Positions 27,879-35,752 of a stretch of 64,000 bases of DNA are shown in pieces. The translations under genes and the position numbers were made by a program. The notes under the pieces were generated by a model. It saw only the letters and a list, made by a program, of their open reading frames with translations. It made no database searches and had not been told where the DNA came from. The stretch covers positions 1 through 64,000 of the forward strand of contig NZ_JOAJ01000009.1 of assembly GCF_000720425.1 (NCBI RefSeq), written 5' to 3'. Every line of letters starts with the position of its first letter. Position 1 is the stretch's first letter. The stretch is from Nocardia rhamnosiphila NBRC 108938. GTDB taxonomy: Bacteria; Actinomycetota; Actinomycetes; Mycobacteriales; Mycobacteriaceae.

Positions 27879-29153
27879 GTGGACGAGGCGATGCCGGTGG
27901 CGGCCGCGGCGGCGGGACCGGCGCGTAAGGCGATGCTCCCGAGTACCGCCGCGGCGCCGATCTCCCGGATCGATTCGCAGACGACCACGGCGCGGCCCAC
28001 GGGGGTGTCCGAGCTGGACCGGGTGCTGGGCGGTGGGATCGTCGCGGGGTCGGTGGTGTTGCTGTCCGGTGAGCCGGGAGTGGGCAAATCGACGTTGCTG
28101 CTCGAGGTGGCGCATCGCTGGGCGCGGCAGCGCGACGAGCGGGCCCTCTACGTGACAGCGGAGGAATCGGCGGGACAGGTGCGCTTGCGCGCCGACCGGA
28201 CGGGTGCGGTGCACGACCGGGTGTATCTGGCCGCCGAATCCGATCTCTCGGTGGTGCTCGGACATGTCGATCAGGTGAAACCCACACTGCTGGTGGTCGA
28301 TTCGGTACAGACGATGCTGGCCGCCGATACCGACGGCGTGATCGGGGGCGTCACCCAGGTACGAGCGGTGACCGCGGCGCTGACATCGCTGGCGAAGGCG
28401 AGCGGTATCGCCGTACTGCTGGTGGGACATGTCACCAAGGACGGCGCGGTCGCCGGTCCACGCACACTGGAACATCTGGTCGATGTGGTGTTGCAATTCG
28501 AGGGCGACAAGAACACCACGTTGCGGATGGTGCGCGGGATCAAGAACCGGTTCGGCAGCGCGGACGAGGTGGGCTGTTTCGAACTCCACGACGACGGAAT
28601 CACCTGTGTGACAGACCCTTCCGGCCTGTTCCTGCACCATCGCGCGGATTCGGTGCCGGGTACGGCGGTCACCGTCGCGATGGACGGGAAGCGGCCGCTG
28701 GTGGGCGAGGTCCAGGGGCTCACGGTGGAAACGCAGGCGCCGGCGCCCCGCCGGGCCGTCAGCGGCCTGGACTACAACCGGGTGGCCATGGTGCTTGCGG
28801 TGCTGCAGAGCCGGTGCGGTCTCTATGTCGGCAAGCAGGACATCTACGCGGCCACTGTGGGCGGTATGCGGCTCACCGAGCCCGCCGCGGACCTCGCCGT
28901 CGCGCTCGCCATCGCCAGCGCGGCCCGGGATACGGCGCTGCCGCCCGGCTGGGTGATCCTCGGCGAAGTGGGGCTGGCCGGGGAGGTCCGGCGGATCACC
29001 TCGGTGACCCGCCGGCTCGCCGAGGCCGAACGACTCGGGTTCACCACCGCGGTGGTCCCGCCGGGCACCGACGGTAAGGCCACACCGATGACCCTGCACG
29101 AGGCGTCCAGTCTGCGCGGCGCGCTGCGGTTGGCCGGCCTGACGAAGAAGTGA
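27879..29153 (+). CDS. radA: DNA repair ATPase RadA/Sms, 5' end displaced by a repeat
   Basis: A 424-residue product if started at GTG 27879. It has Walker [12 protein letters not shown], Walker [11 protein letters not shown], the RadA-specific motif [13 protein letters not shown] and the C-terminal Lon-like domain. The zinc finger CSEC-x10-CPGC is encoded in the same frame just upstream (27810-27863), yet no ATG, GTG or TTG lies in frame between the upstream stop at 27666 and 27879. Either the finger is not translated, or an unusual start such as ATA at 27681 is used. RadA promotes branch migration in recombination (known). Confidence 0.85.
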   Translation: MDEAMPVAAAAAGPARKAMLPSTAAAPISRIDSQTTTARPTGVSELDRVLGGGIVAGSVVLLSGEPGVGKSTLLLEVAHRWARQRDERALYVTAEESAGQVRLRADRTGAVHDRVYLAAESDLSVVLGHVDQVKPTLLVVDSVQTMLAADTDGVIGGVTQVRAVTAALTSLAKASGIAVLLVGHVTKDGAVAGPRTLEHLVDVVLQFEGDKNTTLRMVRGIKNRFGSADEVGCFELHDDGITCVTDPSGLFLHHRADSVPGTAVTVAMDGKRPLVGEVQGLTVETQAPAPRRAVSGLDYNRVAMVLAVLQSRCGLYVGKQDIYAATVGGMRLTEPAADLAVALAIASAARDTALPPGWVILGEVGLAGEVRRITSVTRRLAEAERLGFTTAVVPPGTDGKATPMTLHEASSLRGALRLAGLTKK

Positions 29154-29160
29154 CCGGCGC

Positions 29161-29832
29161 TCAGGCGATGTTGAAGGGTTCGGGCGCGCTGTGCACCGAA
29201 CCCATCTGCGCCACCACGTTGTAGGCGCCCGCGGGTACCTGCACCCGCTCCCCCGCGCATTCCGGCTGCGAGGTCGCGCCGGTCCAGGTCACCGTGAACG
29301 CGGCCTGCTCACCGCGGTCGAGGGTGCGCACATCCGGATCGCCGTCGGGAAAACAATCCGTGCTCGCCCACAGTTGCCGCCCACCGTCGAGCGAATGCAC
29401 GGATACGCGCTGCAGCCCGGATCCCATGTCCCGGGTGCACGGCGCACCGGAGATATTGGTGATCACGATGCCGAATACCGGTTCCTCACCCACCTGGTAG
29501 GTGGGCTGCCCCACCGACACCTTGATCGCCAGTGACTGGTCGGCACATTGGTCCGAGGCCGCCGGGGTGGGTTCGGTAGTGCGCGTACCGGATACCGTGC
29601 CGGACGCCCGCGTACCGGTGGCCGTGGTGGTGGACGCCGCGGCCGGCCCGGGGCCGGGCTCGGTGGTCTCGGAGGTCGATGCCGCCGCGGCGGCATCGGG
29701 CGCGTCACCGCCCCGGGAGACGGTGACGGCCAGCCAGATCACCACCGCGAGCGCGACCACGAGCGCGCCGATGGCGAACACACGACGCCGCCAGTAGATC
29801 TCCGGCGGTAACGGTCCTGTCGGTTCCAACAC
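29161..29832 (-). CDS. Single-pass secreted/membrane protein (Rv3587c-like)
   Basis: A 223-residue protein with a cytoplasmic PEIYWRRR motif, one membrane segment (about residues 17-38), a Thr/Pro/Ala-rich spacer (about 45-95) and an extracytoplasmic beta-type domain with four Cys (QCADQ, APCTR, TDCFPDG, PECAG) that may form disulfides. Convergent with radA, 7 bp away. Position between radA and canB matches Rv3587c (recalled). Function unknown. Confidence 0.72.
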   Translation of the reverse strand: MLEPTGPLPPEIYWRRRVFAIGALVVALAVVIWLAVTVSRGGDAPDAAAAASTSETTEPGPGPAAASTTTATGTRASGTVSGTRTTEPTPAASDQCADQSLAIKVSVGQPTYQVGEEPVFGIVITNISGAPCTRDMGSGLQRVSVHSLDGGRQLWASTDCFPDGDPDVRTLDRGEQAAFTVTWTGATSQPECAGERVQVPAGAYNVVAQMGSVHSAPEPFNIA

Positions 29833-29908
29833 GTGTCAACGGTAAGCGCAGCGGGCGGCAGCGGTCGTCAACGGCACACCCGAAGGTGGCGCCGACAGCG
29901 GCCACGGG

Positions 29909-30532
29909 TCAGACGGTCTCCCCGATATTGCCGACCACGCGATGTAGCTTCGCCCGGCCGTCGACCAGTTTGTAGGTGACGCAGGCGATCGCGCATTTAC
30001 CGGCCGCCACCCGCTCGGACACGATCATCGACCGCTCCATCAGCAGGCGGCTGGTCTCCACCACGTGGCGGGCTTCGAGCTCGTCCACCGATTCGAGCCC
30101 CTCGCGGCGCCCGATCAACATCGACGGCGTGACCTTCTCGACGATGCTGCGGATGAATCCACCGGGTACCTCGCCGCCGTCCAGCGCCTCGAGGGTCGCT
30201 TTGACCGCACCGCAACTGTCGTGCCCGAGCACCACGATCAGCGGTACATCGAGCACGCCGACGCCGTATTCGATCGATCCCAGCACCGCCGCGTCGATGA
30301 CGTGGCCCGCGGTGCGCACCACGAACATATCGCCGAGCCCCTGATCGAAGATCAGTTCCGCGGCGACTCGGGAATCCCCGCAGCCGAACAGCACGGCGGT
30401 CGGATGCTGGCCGGCGACGAGCTTGGCTCGATCGGCGGCCCCCTGGCTAGGATGCAGCAGCGTGCCGTTCACGAAGCGCTCGTTGCCTTCGCGCAGCGAC
30501 TTCCAGGCACTTACCGGGTTGGACTGAGGCAT
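29909..30532 (-). CDS. canB: Beta-carbonic anhydrase
   Basis: A 207-residue enzyme. Zinc-site motifs are clear: FGCGDSRV (Cys and the Asp-Arg dyad) and LGHDSCGAVK (His and Cys). It interconverts CO2 and bicarbonate in the cytoplasm. The ATG at 30532 gives MPQSNPVSAWKSLREGNERF, which matches mycobacterial CanB; a start three codons earlier is also possible. It is divergent from mutY. Confidence 0.92.
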   Translation of the reverse strand: MPQSNPVSAWKSLREGNERFVNGTLLHPSQGAADRAKLVAGQHPTAVLFGCGDSRVAAELIFDQGLGDMFVVRTAGHVIDAAVLGSIEYGVGVLDVPLIVVLGHDSCGAVKATLEALDGGEVPGGFIRSIVEKVTPSMLIGRREGLESVDELEARHVVETSRLLMERSMIVSERVAAGKCAIACVTYKLVDGRAKLHRVVGNIGETV

Positions 30533-30645
30533 GGTGTCCATTCTGCACGATTCGATGGGCTCGCTTGCTTCCGTCCCGTTACAGCGCGGCGTCCATTCAC
30601 GCCGAACCGGTAAAACTGCACGGTGAGGTGAACGGAGCGGGTCGG

Positions 30646-31575
30646 GTGAGCAGCGCAGGTATCGGAAAACCGGGTTCGGGCGGGCGCGGTGTCGTGTCGG
30701 TCGAACCCGGCGCGATCGACTCCGACACCCTGATCGACTGGTACGCCCGCACGGCCCGGGACCTGCCGTGGCGGCGGCCCGGGGTGAGCGCCTGGCAGAT
30801 CCTGATGAGCGAGATCATGCTGCAGCAGACACCGGTGTCGCGGGTGGAACCGATCTGGCGGGAATGGGTGCGGCGCTGGCCGGTGCCCTCGGCCATGGCG
30901 GCGGCGAGCGCGGGCGAGGTACTGCGGGCATGGGGCAAACTCGGCTACCCGCGCCGTGCCCTGCGCCTGCACGAATGCGCGCAGGTCCTGGCCGCCGAGC
31001 ACGGTGACCAGGTGCCCGACGATGTCGAGGTGCTGCTCGGACTGCCCGGGATCGGCGCCTACACCGCGCGGGCGGTCGCCTGTTTCGCCTACGGGCAGCG
31101 AGTTCCGGTGGTGGACACCAATGTCCGCCGGGTGGTGGCGCGGGCCGTACACGGACGGGAGGCCGGTAATCCGGCCGCGCGCGATCTACGGGAGACCGAG
31201 GCGCTGCTGCCCGGCCGCATCGACCGGGCCGCCGTGTTCTCGGCGGCCCTGATGGAACTCGGCGCGACGGTGTGCACCGCGCGGACCCCGGATTGCACCC
31301 GCTGCCCGCTGCCGCGTTGCGCGTGGGTCACGGCGGGCCGGCCGGTGGCCGAATCGACGCGCCGGACGCAGAAGTACGAGGGCACCGACCGGCAGGCACG
31401 CGGGCGGCTGCTCGACGTGTTGCGGGCCGCGCACGCACCGGTGGAACGCGTCCGGCTGGACCTCGCCTGGACCCGTGACCCCGGCCAGCGCGACCGCGCA
31501 CTGGATTCGCTGCTGGTGGACGGGTTGATCGAACAGACCGACGACGGGCGGTTCGCCCTGGCCGGAGAGGGCTGA
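30646..31575 (+). CDS. mutY: A/G-specific adenine glycosylase MutY
   Basis: A 309-residue HhH-GPD glycosylase. LPWRRPGVSAWQILMSEIM, MLQQTPVSRV and the HhH LLGLPGIGAYTARAV precede the catalytic Asp in VVDTNVRRVV. The iron-sulfur cysteines read CTARTPDCTRCPLPRC, with a last spacing of four residues instead of the usual five. It removes adenine opposite 8-oxoG. The GTG at 30646 has GGAGCGGG upstream; in-frame residues before it are not MutY-like. A C-terminal NUDIX-type 8-oxoG domain is absent or reduced. Confidence 0.9.
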   Translation: MSSAGIGKPGSGGRGVVSVEPGAIDSDTLIDWYARTARDLPWRRPGVSAWQILMSEIMLQQTPVSRVEPIWREWVRRWPVPSAMAAASAGEVLRAWGKLGYPRRALRLHECAQVLAAEHGDQVPDDVEVLLGLPGIGAYTARAVACFAYGQRVPVVDTNVRRVVARAVHGREAGNPAARDLRETEALLPGRIDRAAVFSAALMELGATVCTARTPDCTRCPLPRCAWVTAGRPVAESTRRTQKYEGTDRQARGRLLDVLRAAHAPVERVRLDLAWTRDPGQRDRALDSLLVDGLIEQTDDGRFALAGEG

Positions 31576-31598
31576 AGCCCGCCCGCCGGCCGGGGTGC

Positions 31599-32387
31599 TC
31601 AGATCTCGGCGGCGGTTTCGCGGACTCCGCGCAGGACGCGTGCGAGGAAACGCTCCACCTCGGCCCGGTAGCGCTCCGGCTGGTCATCGTGCACCAGGTG
31701 ACCGGCTTCGGGGACCAGGACGTGTTCGGCGGCGGGATGTAGTTCGGCCATCCGGCGCATCTGCCCCGGCGGGGTGATCGTGTATTCGCCCTCGATCAGC
31801 AGCGTGGGCACGGTGAGCCTGCCCCACTCCCCCCAGAACGACCGGACCCCCCACTCCTCCGAGATGTCCCGGAAGGTGGCCACCTCGCCGTGCAACCGGT
31901 AACCGTCCGGGCCGCGCTGAAACGAATCGCGGAAGTAGCGACCGGCGACCGGGCCGAAATGCGCCACCAGGGCGGCCTCGTCCGCGAATGGCTGCGGCCA
32001 GGCCTCGACCATCGCGGCCCAGTGGGCGGCGGTACGGCCGGTGAAATCGGCCGCCATATCCTCCACCACCAGCCCACGCACCCGGCTCGGATGCGTGGCC
32101 GCGAACACCCATCCGTGCAGACCACCCATCGAATGCCCGATCACGATCATCGGCTCGCCGATTCGCGCGGTGGCGTCGGCCAGATCGGCGACGAGGGCGT
32201 CGGTGGTGAGTTCGGGCGGGGCGGGGCGCCCGTGCCCGGCGGCGTCGAAGGTGAACACCCGCCCGTGGTCGCGTAGCCACCGGACCTGGTCCTGCCAGGT
32301 GCGGGCGCTGCCCATCAATCCGTGCAGCAGCAGTATCGGGACCCCGGTCCCACCTTCGTCGTGCAACACCGGGCCGAGTTTATTCAC
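31599..32387 (-). CDS. Alpha/beta hydrolase (Rv3591c-like)
   Basis: A 262-residue alpha/beta-hydrolase: oxyanion motif LLLHGLMGSARTW, nucleophile elbow VIGHSMGGLHG, and a late AGHLVHDDQPE with the catalytic His. The GTG at 32387 follows GGAGGGAT and fits family length; the longer frame to 32462 has no support. Substrate unknown. The position between mutY and mhuD matches Rv3591c (recalled synteny). Confidence 0.82.
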   Translation of the reverse strand: MNKLGPVLHDEGGTGVPILLLHGLMGSARTWQDQVRWLRDHGRVFTFDAAGHGRPAPPELTTDALVADLADATARIGEPMIVIGHSMGGLHGWVFAATHPSRVRGLVVEDMAADFTGRTAAHWAAMVEAWPQPFADEAALVAHFGPVAGRYFRDSFQRGPDGYRLHGEVATFRDISEEWGVRSFWGEWGRLTVPTLLIEGEYTITPPGQMRRMAELHPAAEHVLVPEAGHLVHDDQPERYRAEVERFLARVLRGVRETAAEI

Positions 32388-32491
32388 ATCCCTCCACCGG
32401 GTGCGGCGGCGCTCCCGGCGGCACGCGCGGTGGCCCCGCTGTGTCGTGCGGCACTGTCCCATCCGGACCCGCGATACCTAAGCTCAGGGGT

Positions 32492-32806
32492 ATGGCTGTT
32501 GTGAAGATCAATGCGATCGAGGTCCCCGAGGGCGCGGGCCCCGAGCTGGAGAAGCGGTTCGCCCACCGCGCGCACGCGGTCGAGAACTCCCCCGGGTTCC
32601 TCGGCTTCCAATTGTTGCGGCCCACGGCCGGCGAGAACCGGTACTTCGTGGTCACCCAATGGGAGTCCGAGGAGTCCTTCGCGGCGTGGCGCGACGGCCC
32701 CGCCAAGGAGGCGCATGCCGGACAGCAGAACAAGCCGGTCGCCACCGGTGCCTCGCTGCTGGAGTTCGAGGTCGTACTCGATGTAGCGGGAAAGCCCGCT
32801 TCCTGA
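32492..32806 (+). CDS. mhuD: Heme-degrading monooxygenase MhuD
   Basis: A 104-residue ABM-fold protein. The key MhuD residues are in place: Asn7 (VKINAIE), Trp66 (FAAWRDG) and the heme ligand His75 (KEAHAGQ). MhuD cleaves heme to mycobilins and releases iron in mycobacteria (established). It probably works as a dimer in the cytoplasm. The ATG at 32492 gives the family length. Confidence 0.9.
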   Translation: MAVVKINAIEVPEGAGPELEKRFAHRAHAVENSPGFLGFQLLRPTAGENRYFVVTQWESEESFAAWRDGPAKEAHAGQQNKPVATGASLLEFEVVLDVAGKPAS

Positions 32807-32820
32807 CCATCCCGCACACC

Positions 32821-32854
32821 CTGGCCACGCCTCCGCCCCCGGCGGCGTGGCCAG
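32821..32854 (+). terminator. Terminator after mhuD
   Basis: CTGGCCACGCC (32821-32831) and GGCGTGGCCAG (32844-32854) form a perfect 11-bp stem with a 12-nt loop, 14 nt after the mhuD stop. No U tract follows. Confidence 0.75.
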
Positions 32855-32884
32855 TGCTCGTTCGCGGGCATATTGACGACCGGC

Positions 32885-33010
32885 AACAGCCGGTGTCACA
32901 GTTTCAAGTGAAAGCGAAGGTGATGCGGTAATCCGGTGAGAACCCGGAGCGGTCGCGCCACTGTGATGTCCACGCCGGAAAGGGTGGGCAGAGTCAGACA
33001 CCCGCACCTA
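32885..33010 (+). ncRNA. Cobalamin (B12) riboswitch upstream of cbtB-cbtA
   Basis: The conserved order of a cobalamin riboswitch is readable: CCGGTGTCACAG, AAGTGAAAGCGAAGGTG, GCGGTAATCCGGTGAGAA with its paired GAACCCGGAGC, the B12 box GCGCCACTGTGATG (32955-32968) and the closing GCCGGAAAGGGTGGGCAGAGTCAGAC. It ends about 50 nt before cbtB, and the expression platform CGGATGAGGAGGATCC includes the ribosome site, so translational control is likely. Confidence 0.88.
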
Positions 33011-33059
33011 CGCGCAACTCGCGAACCGGACGCGAGCATCCGGATGAGGAGGATCCACC

Positions 33060-33254
33060 ATGGCCATAACCCATGTCCCGAGCAGGGCTGCCGATACAGC
33101 AGCGACCGTGCTCGTCACCGTCGGCGTCGTTCTGCTGGCACTGCTGACGCTCTACCTGGTCGGATTCGACCAGGGCGTCATCTCCCGCGGCGGAATGTTC
33201 CTGCACGAGTTGATGCACGACGGGCGCCACCTGCTGGGTGTCCCGTGCCATTGA
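33060..33254 (+). CDS. cbtB: Cobalt transporter subunit CbtB
   Basis: A 64-residue protein with one membrane helix (about residues 15-38) and a C-terminal metal-binding end HELMHDGRHLLGVPCH, typical of CbtB. It is thought to deliver Co2+ for cobalamin synthesis (family knowledge). GAGGAGGATCC precedes the ATG, directly behind the B12 riboswitch. Its 3' end overlaps cbtA. Confidence 0.88.
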   Translation: MAITHVPSRAADTAATVLVTVGVVLLALLTLYLVGFDQGVISRGGMFLHELMHDGRHLLGVPCH

Positions 33255-34042
33255 GTGGATCTTTCGGTGCCCTGCTGCTCCGTGGTCTGCTCGCCGGTCT
33301 GATCGCCGGTCTCCTCGCGGGTGTCGTCGGTAACTTCGTCGGCGAACCCCGGGTCGAGGCCGCCATCGCCATCGAGGAGGCCGCGGCGCCCGCGCCGGAG
33401 CATGCCCATGATTCCGGCACCGGACATACGCACGGGGAGACAGCGCACGCGCACGGGGACGAGGCCGTGGTGAGCAGGCCTTGGCAGAAGTTCGGGCAGT
33501 TCCTGGCCGCCGCGCTGGCCGGGATGGCGTTCGGGGCGATCGTCGCGACCGCGGCGCATTACGCCCGGCGGTTCACCGCGCTCCCCGGTCATCGGCTGGT
33601 GCTCGGACTCGGCCTGGCCGGCTGGGTCGCGGTGGTGGCCGTACCGTTCTTCGAATATCCGGCCAACCCACCGGCGGTCGGTGACCCGGAAACGATCAAC
33701 GAGCGCACACTGCTGTGGGTGGCCGCGGTGCTGCTCGGCCTGGTGGCCGTCGCGGCCGGTGTGTCCATCTGGAAAGCGCTGCGGACGCGGCCCGAATCCC
33801 TCCGGCTCGTCGCGGCGGCGGTGGGTTTCGTAATCGTCGTCACCCTCGGCTACACGGTATTGCCCGAGATCGACGAAGTGGGAGCCGACTTCCCCGCCTC
33901 CCTGCTGTGGGAGTTTCGGGCCGCGTCGCTGGCGGTGTCGACCACGCTGTGGGTAGGTATCGGCCTGGCCTTCGCCGCGCTCACCGAGTGGAGCACCCGC
34001 GGCAGTACCCGGGTACCGGAGGCCGCTGCTACCGCGGGTTGA
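33245..34042 (+). CDS. cbtA: Cobalt transporter subunit CbtA
   Basis: A 265-residue membrane protein with about six hydrophobic segments (ALLLRGLLAGLIAGLLAGVV opens the first). A His-rich loop lies near residues 50-72 (EHAHDSGTGHTHGE, HAHGDE). It overlaps the cbtB stop; GTG 33245 or TTG 33251 could start it. CbtA/CbtB transporters are classically preceded by B12 riboswitches, as here. Ends before a separate membrane gene. Confidence 0.87.
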   Translation: MPLSGSFGALLLRGLLAGLIAGLLAGVVGNFVGEPRVEAAIAIEEAAAPAPEHAHDSGTGHTHGETAHAHGDEAVVSRPWQKFGQFLAAALAGMAFGAIVATAAHYARRFTALPGHRLVLGLGLAGWVAVVAVPFFEYPANPPAVGDPETINERTLLWVAAVLLGLVAVAAGVSIWKALRTRPESLRLVAAAVGFVIVVTLGYTVLPEIDEVGADFPASLLWEFRAASLAVSTTLWVGIGLAFAALTEWSTRGSTRVPEAAATAG

Positions 34043-34077
34043 TCCGGGAAGCGCCCTGCATCGGGCAGGTTCGGTGT

Positions 34078-34566
34078 ATGAACGACACCGCGCTCGCCCA
34101 CCCGGGCAGCCCACTCGCTCGGCGGCCTGCGGCCGTCACGACCGCCTTCGTCGCGCTCGTGGCGGCCGTGGGCTGCGGTATCGCGGAAACCGCGGTCCGC
34201 GGCGCGCGCCTGCCGGACGACGTTACGGATATCGGCGCGCTCACCGCCGGTTGGCTGCCGCGCACCGCAATCTATCTGGTGGTTCTCGGTATCGCGTGGC
34301 GAATGCTGCGGGGCGAGCGCTGGGCCAGGAACCTGCTCACCGTGGGCATCGGCGTGGTCGGCACGGCATCACTGGTGGTGGAGCCCGTTCGGATGCTGGC
34401 GGCCGAGGGTGCCGGTGTATTCACCGATATGGGCACCGGGACCGTATTTCTGGCACTCACTCGTGCCGGCCATATCTGCGCGGTATTCGTCGCGATTCCC
34501 GCCATGTACACACCGAGTGCCCGGGCGTGGTTCCGGCCCGGGCACGGCGCCGATCGGGCCCGGTAG
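34078..34566 (+). CDS. Four-helix membrane protein, unknown
   Basis: A 162-residue protein with four predicted membrane segments (about 18-38, 58-78, 88-108 and 118-142). I recognise no family motif. It starts 35 bp after cbtA and could belong to the riboswitch-controlled transcript, but no evidence ties it to cobalt. The start ATG at 34078 is weakly supported (CAGGTTCGGTGT upstream). Confidence 0.6.
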   Translation: MNDTALAHPGSPLARRPAAVTTAFVALVAAVGCGIAETAVRGARLPDDVTDIGALTAGWLPRTAIYLVVLGIAWRMLRGERWARNLLTVGIGVVGTASLVVEPVRMLAAEGAGVFTDMGTGTVFLALTRAGHICAVFVAIPAMYTPSARAWFRPGHGADRAR

Positions 34567-34615
34567 GGGGCTCTCGGCGATCCCGGGCCCCGGCGCGGGG
34601 CCCGGGACAGGCATG

Positions 34616-35059
34616 TCAGGATTCCAGGGCAGCGTCCAGGGTGATCTCGTCCACTCCGCCCAGAGCCTTGCTGACCGGGCATCCGGCCTTGGCCGCGGCG
34701 GCCGCCGCCGCGAAACCCGCCTCGTCGAGTCCGGACACCCGGCCGCGCACCGTCAGGGCGATCCGGCTGATCCGGAAACCGCCCGCCGGGTCGGGACCCA
34801 GGGTCACCGCGGCCGAGACGTCGAGGCTCTGCGGGGTACCGCCGGCCTGGGCGATCTCATTCGACAGCGCCATCGCGTAGCAGGACGAATGAGCCCCGGC
34901 GATCAGCTCCTCCGGGCTGGTCGTGCCGTCGGCGTCATCGGCCGACCGCTTCGGGAACGACACCTCGTACTTGCCGACCCCCGAGCTGACCAGCTCGACC
35001 TGGCCGGAGCCGTCCTGCAGACCACCGGTCCATGCGGTGCGCGCGGTACGTGTGGGCAT
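34616..35059 (-). CDS. OsmC/Ohr-family peroxiredoxin-like protein
   Basis: A 147-residue OsmC-fold protein with the two redox Cys in AGAHSSCYAMAL and AKAGCPVSKAL and a catalytic Arg/Glu setting in SPEELI. Members reduce organic or lipid hydroperoxides with thiols; length and SSCYAM favour the OsmC rather than the Ohr branch. ATG 35059 has AAAGGAT upstream. Runs after the SRPBCC gene on the same strand. Confidence 0.85.
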   Translation of the reverse strand: MPTRTARTAWTGGLQDGSGQVELVSSGVGKYEVSFPKRSADDADGTTSPEELIAGAHSSCYAMALSNEIAQAGGTPQSLDVSAAVTLGPDPAGGFRISRIALTVRGRVSGLDEAGFAAAAAAAKAGCPVSKALGGVDEITLDAALES

Positions 35060-35114
35060 CACGATCCTTTCGAAGACGATTCGTTGCGAGTCGGACTCGA
35101 ACCTACTCGTACCC

Positions 35115-35570
35115 TCACCTCGTCGCAGTTCGTTCGTCCAGCCGGGCCAGCACCGCGGGCCAGGCCTCCCGATGCCGGTCGCGGGCCGCTTCGTCGGCAA
35201 AACCGCTGTGCCGCAACCTCAATCGAATACCGCGGGGTTGTTTGACGAACTCCACCCGCACCACCGTTTCCGCGCCCTCGGTGCCGCCGGCGCCGGTCAC
35301 CCAGGTCAATTCGATGAGCCGGCCCGGTTCCAGACGGAGAAAGCGGCCGTAATGCGGCCGTAAGTTCCCCTCCTCCCGGGTCTCGAAATAGAACGGCTCG
35401 TTCACCTCGGGCCGCATCCGCACCGAGGACGGTTCCGCGAGCCAGATATCGAAGCCCTGGGTCCACGCCAAGTAGAGGAGTTCGGGTGAAGCCGTCATCA
35501 CCCGCTCCACGGTGAGTTCGTACGGCCGTGTGGACAGGTCCGGTACACGCACTTGCTGGTCGACCATCAC
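35115..35570 (-). CDS. SRPBCC/AHSA1-type domain protein
   Basis: A 151-residue START/Bet v1-like protein: VERVMTASPELLYLAWT opens the fold and RHSGFADEAARDRHREAWP is the C-terminal helix typical of the AHSA1 (ATPase-activator homology) and polyketide-cyclase-like family. Ligand unknown. It lies 55 bp upstream of the OsmC gene on the same strand. Confidence 0.78.
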   Translation of the reverse strand: MMVDQQVRVPDLSTRPYELTVERVMTASPELLYLAWTQGFDIWLAEPSSVRMRPEVNEPFYFETREEGNLRPHYGRFLRLEPGRLIELTWVTGAGGTEGAETVVRVEFVKQPRGIRLRLRHSGFADEAARDRHREAWPAVLARLDERTATR

Positions 35571-35752
35571 TGGACCATACCCGCGCCGGGGCGGCTACTG
35601 CCGTAGATGCGGTGATCACGCGCCGCTGCCGACCGACCCACCCGGAACCGGCGCATTCGTCATCGGAATACCATTGCGGCACCGGAAATCCGGATGTGCG
35701 CCGACGACCGAGCACAACAGGCGAATAGGGTGGTGCAGGTGGAGCGTTCGCG

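Noticed and set aside
27763..28155. ATG at 27763 as the radA start
   Set aside because: It is in a different frame (27763 is frame 1; radA is frame 0), so it cannot begin RadA; it would need a frameshift for which I see no slippery site.
27708..29099. Long antisense ORF across radA
   Set aside because: It is a codon-position shadow of radA in high-GC DNA. Its residues are low-complexity Arg/His/Gly with no family motif, while the plus frame encodes clear RadA motifs.
34081..34560. CbtA-extension or riboswitch-controlled fusion with the downstream membrane gene
   Set aside because: CbtA ends at a proper stop at 34040-34042 and the next gene has its own ATG; fusion is not supported.
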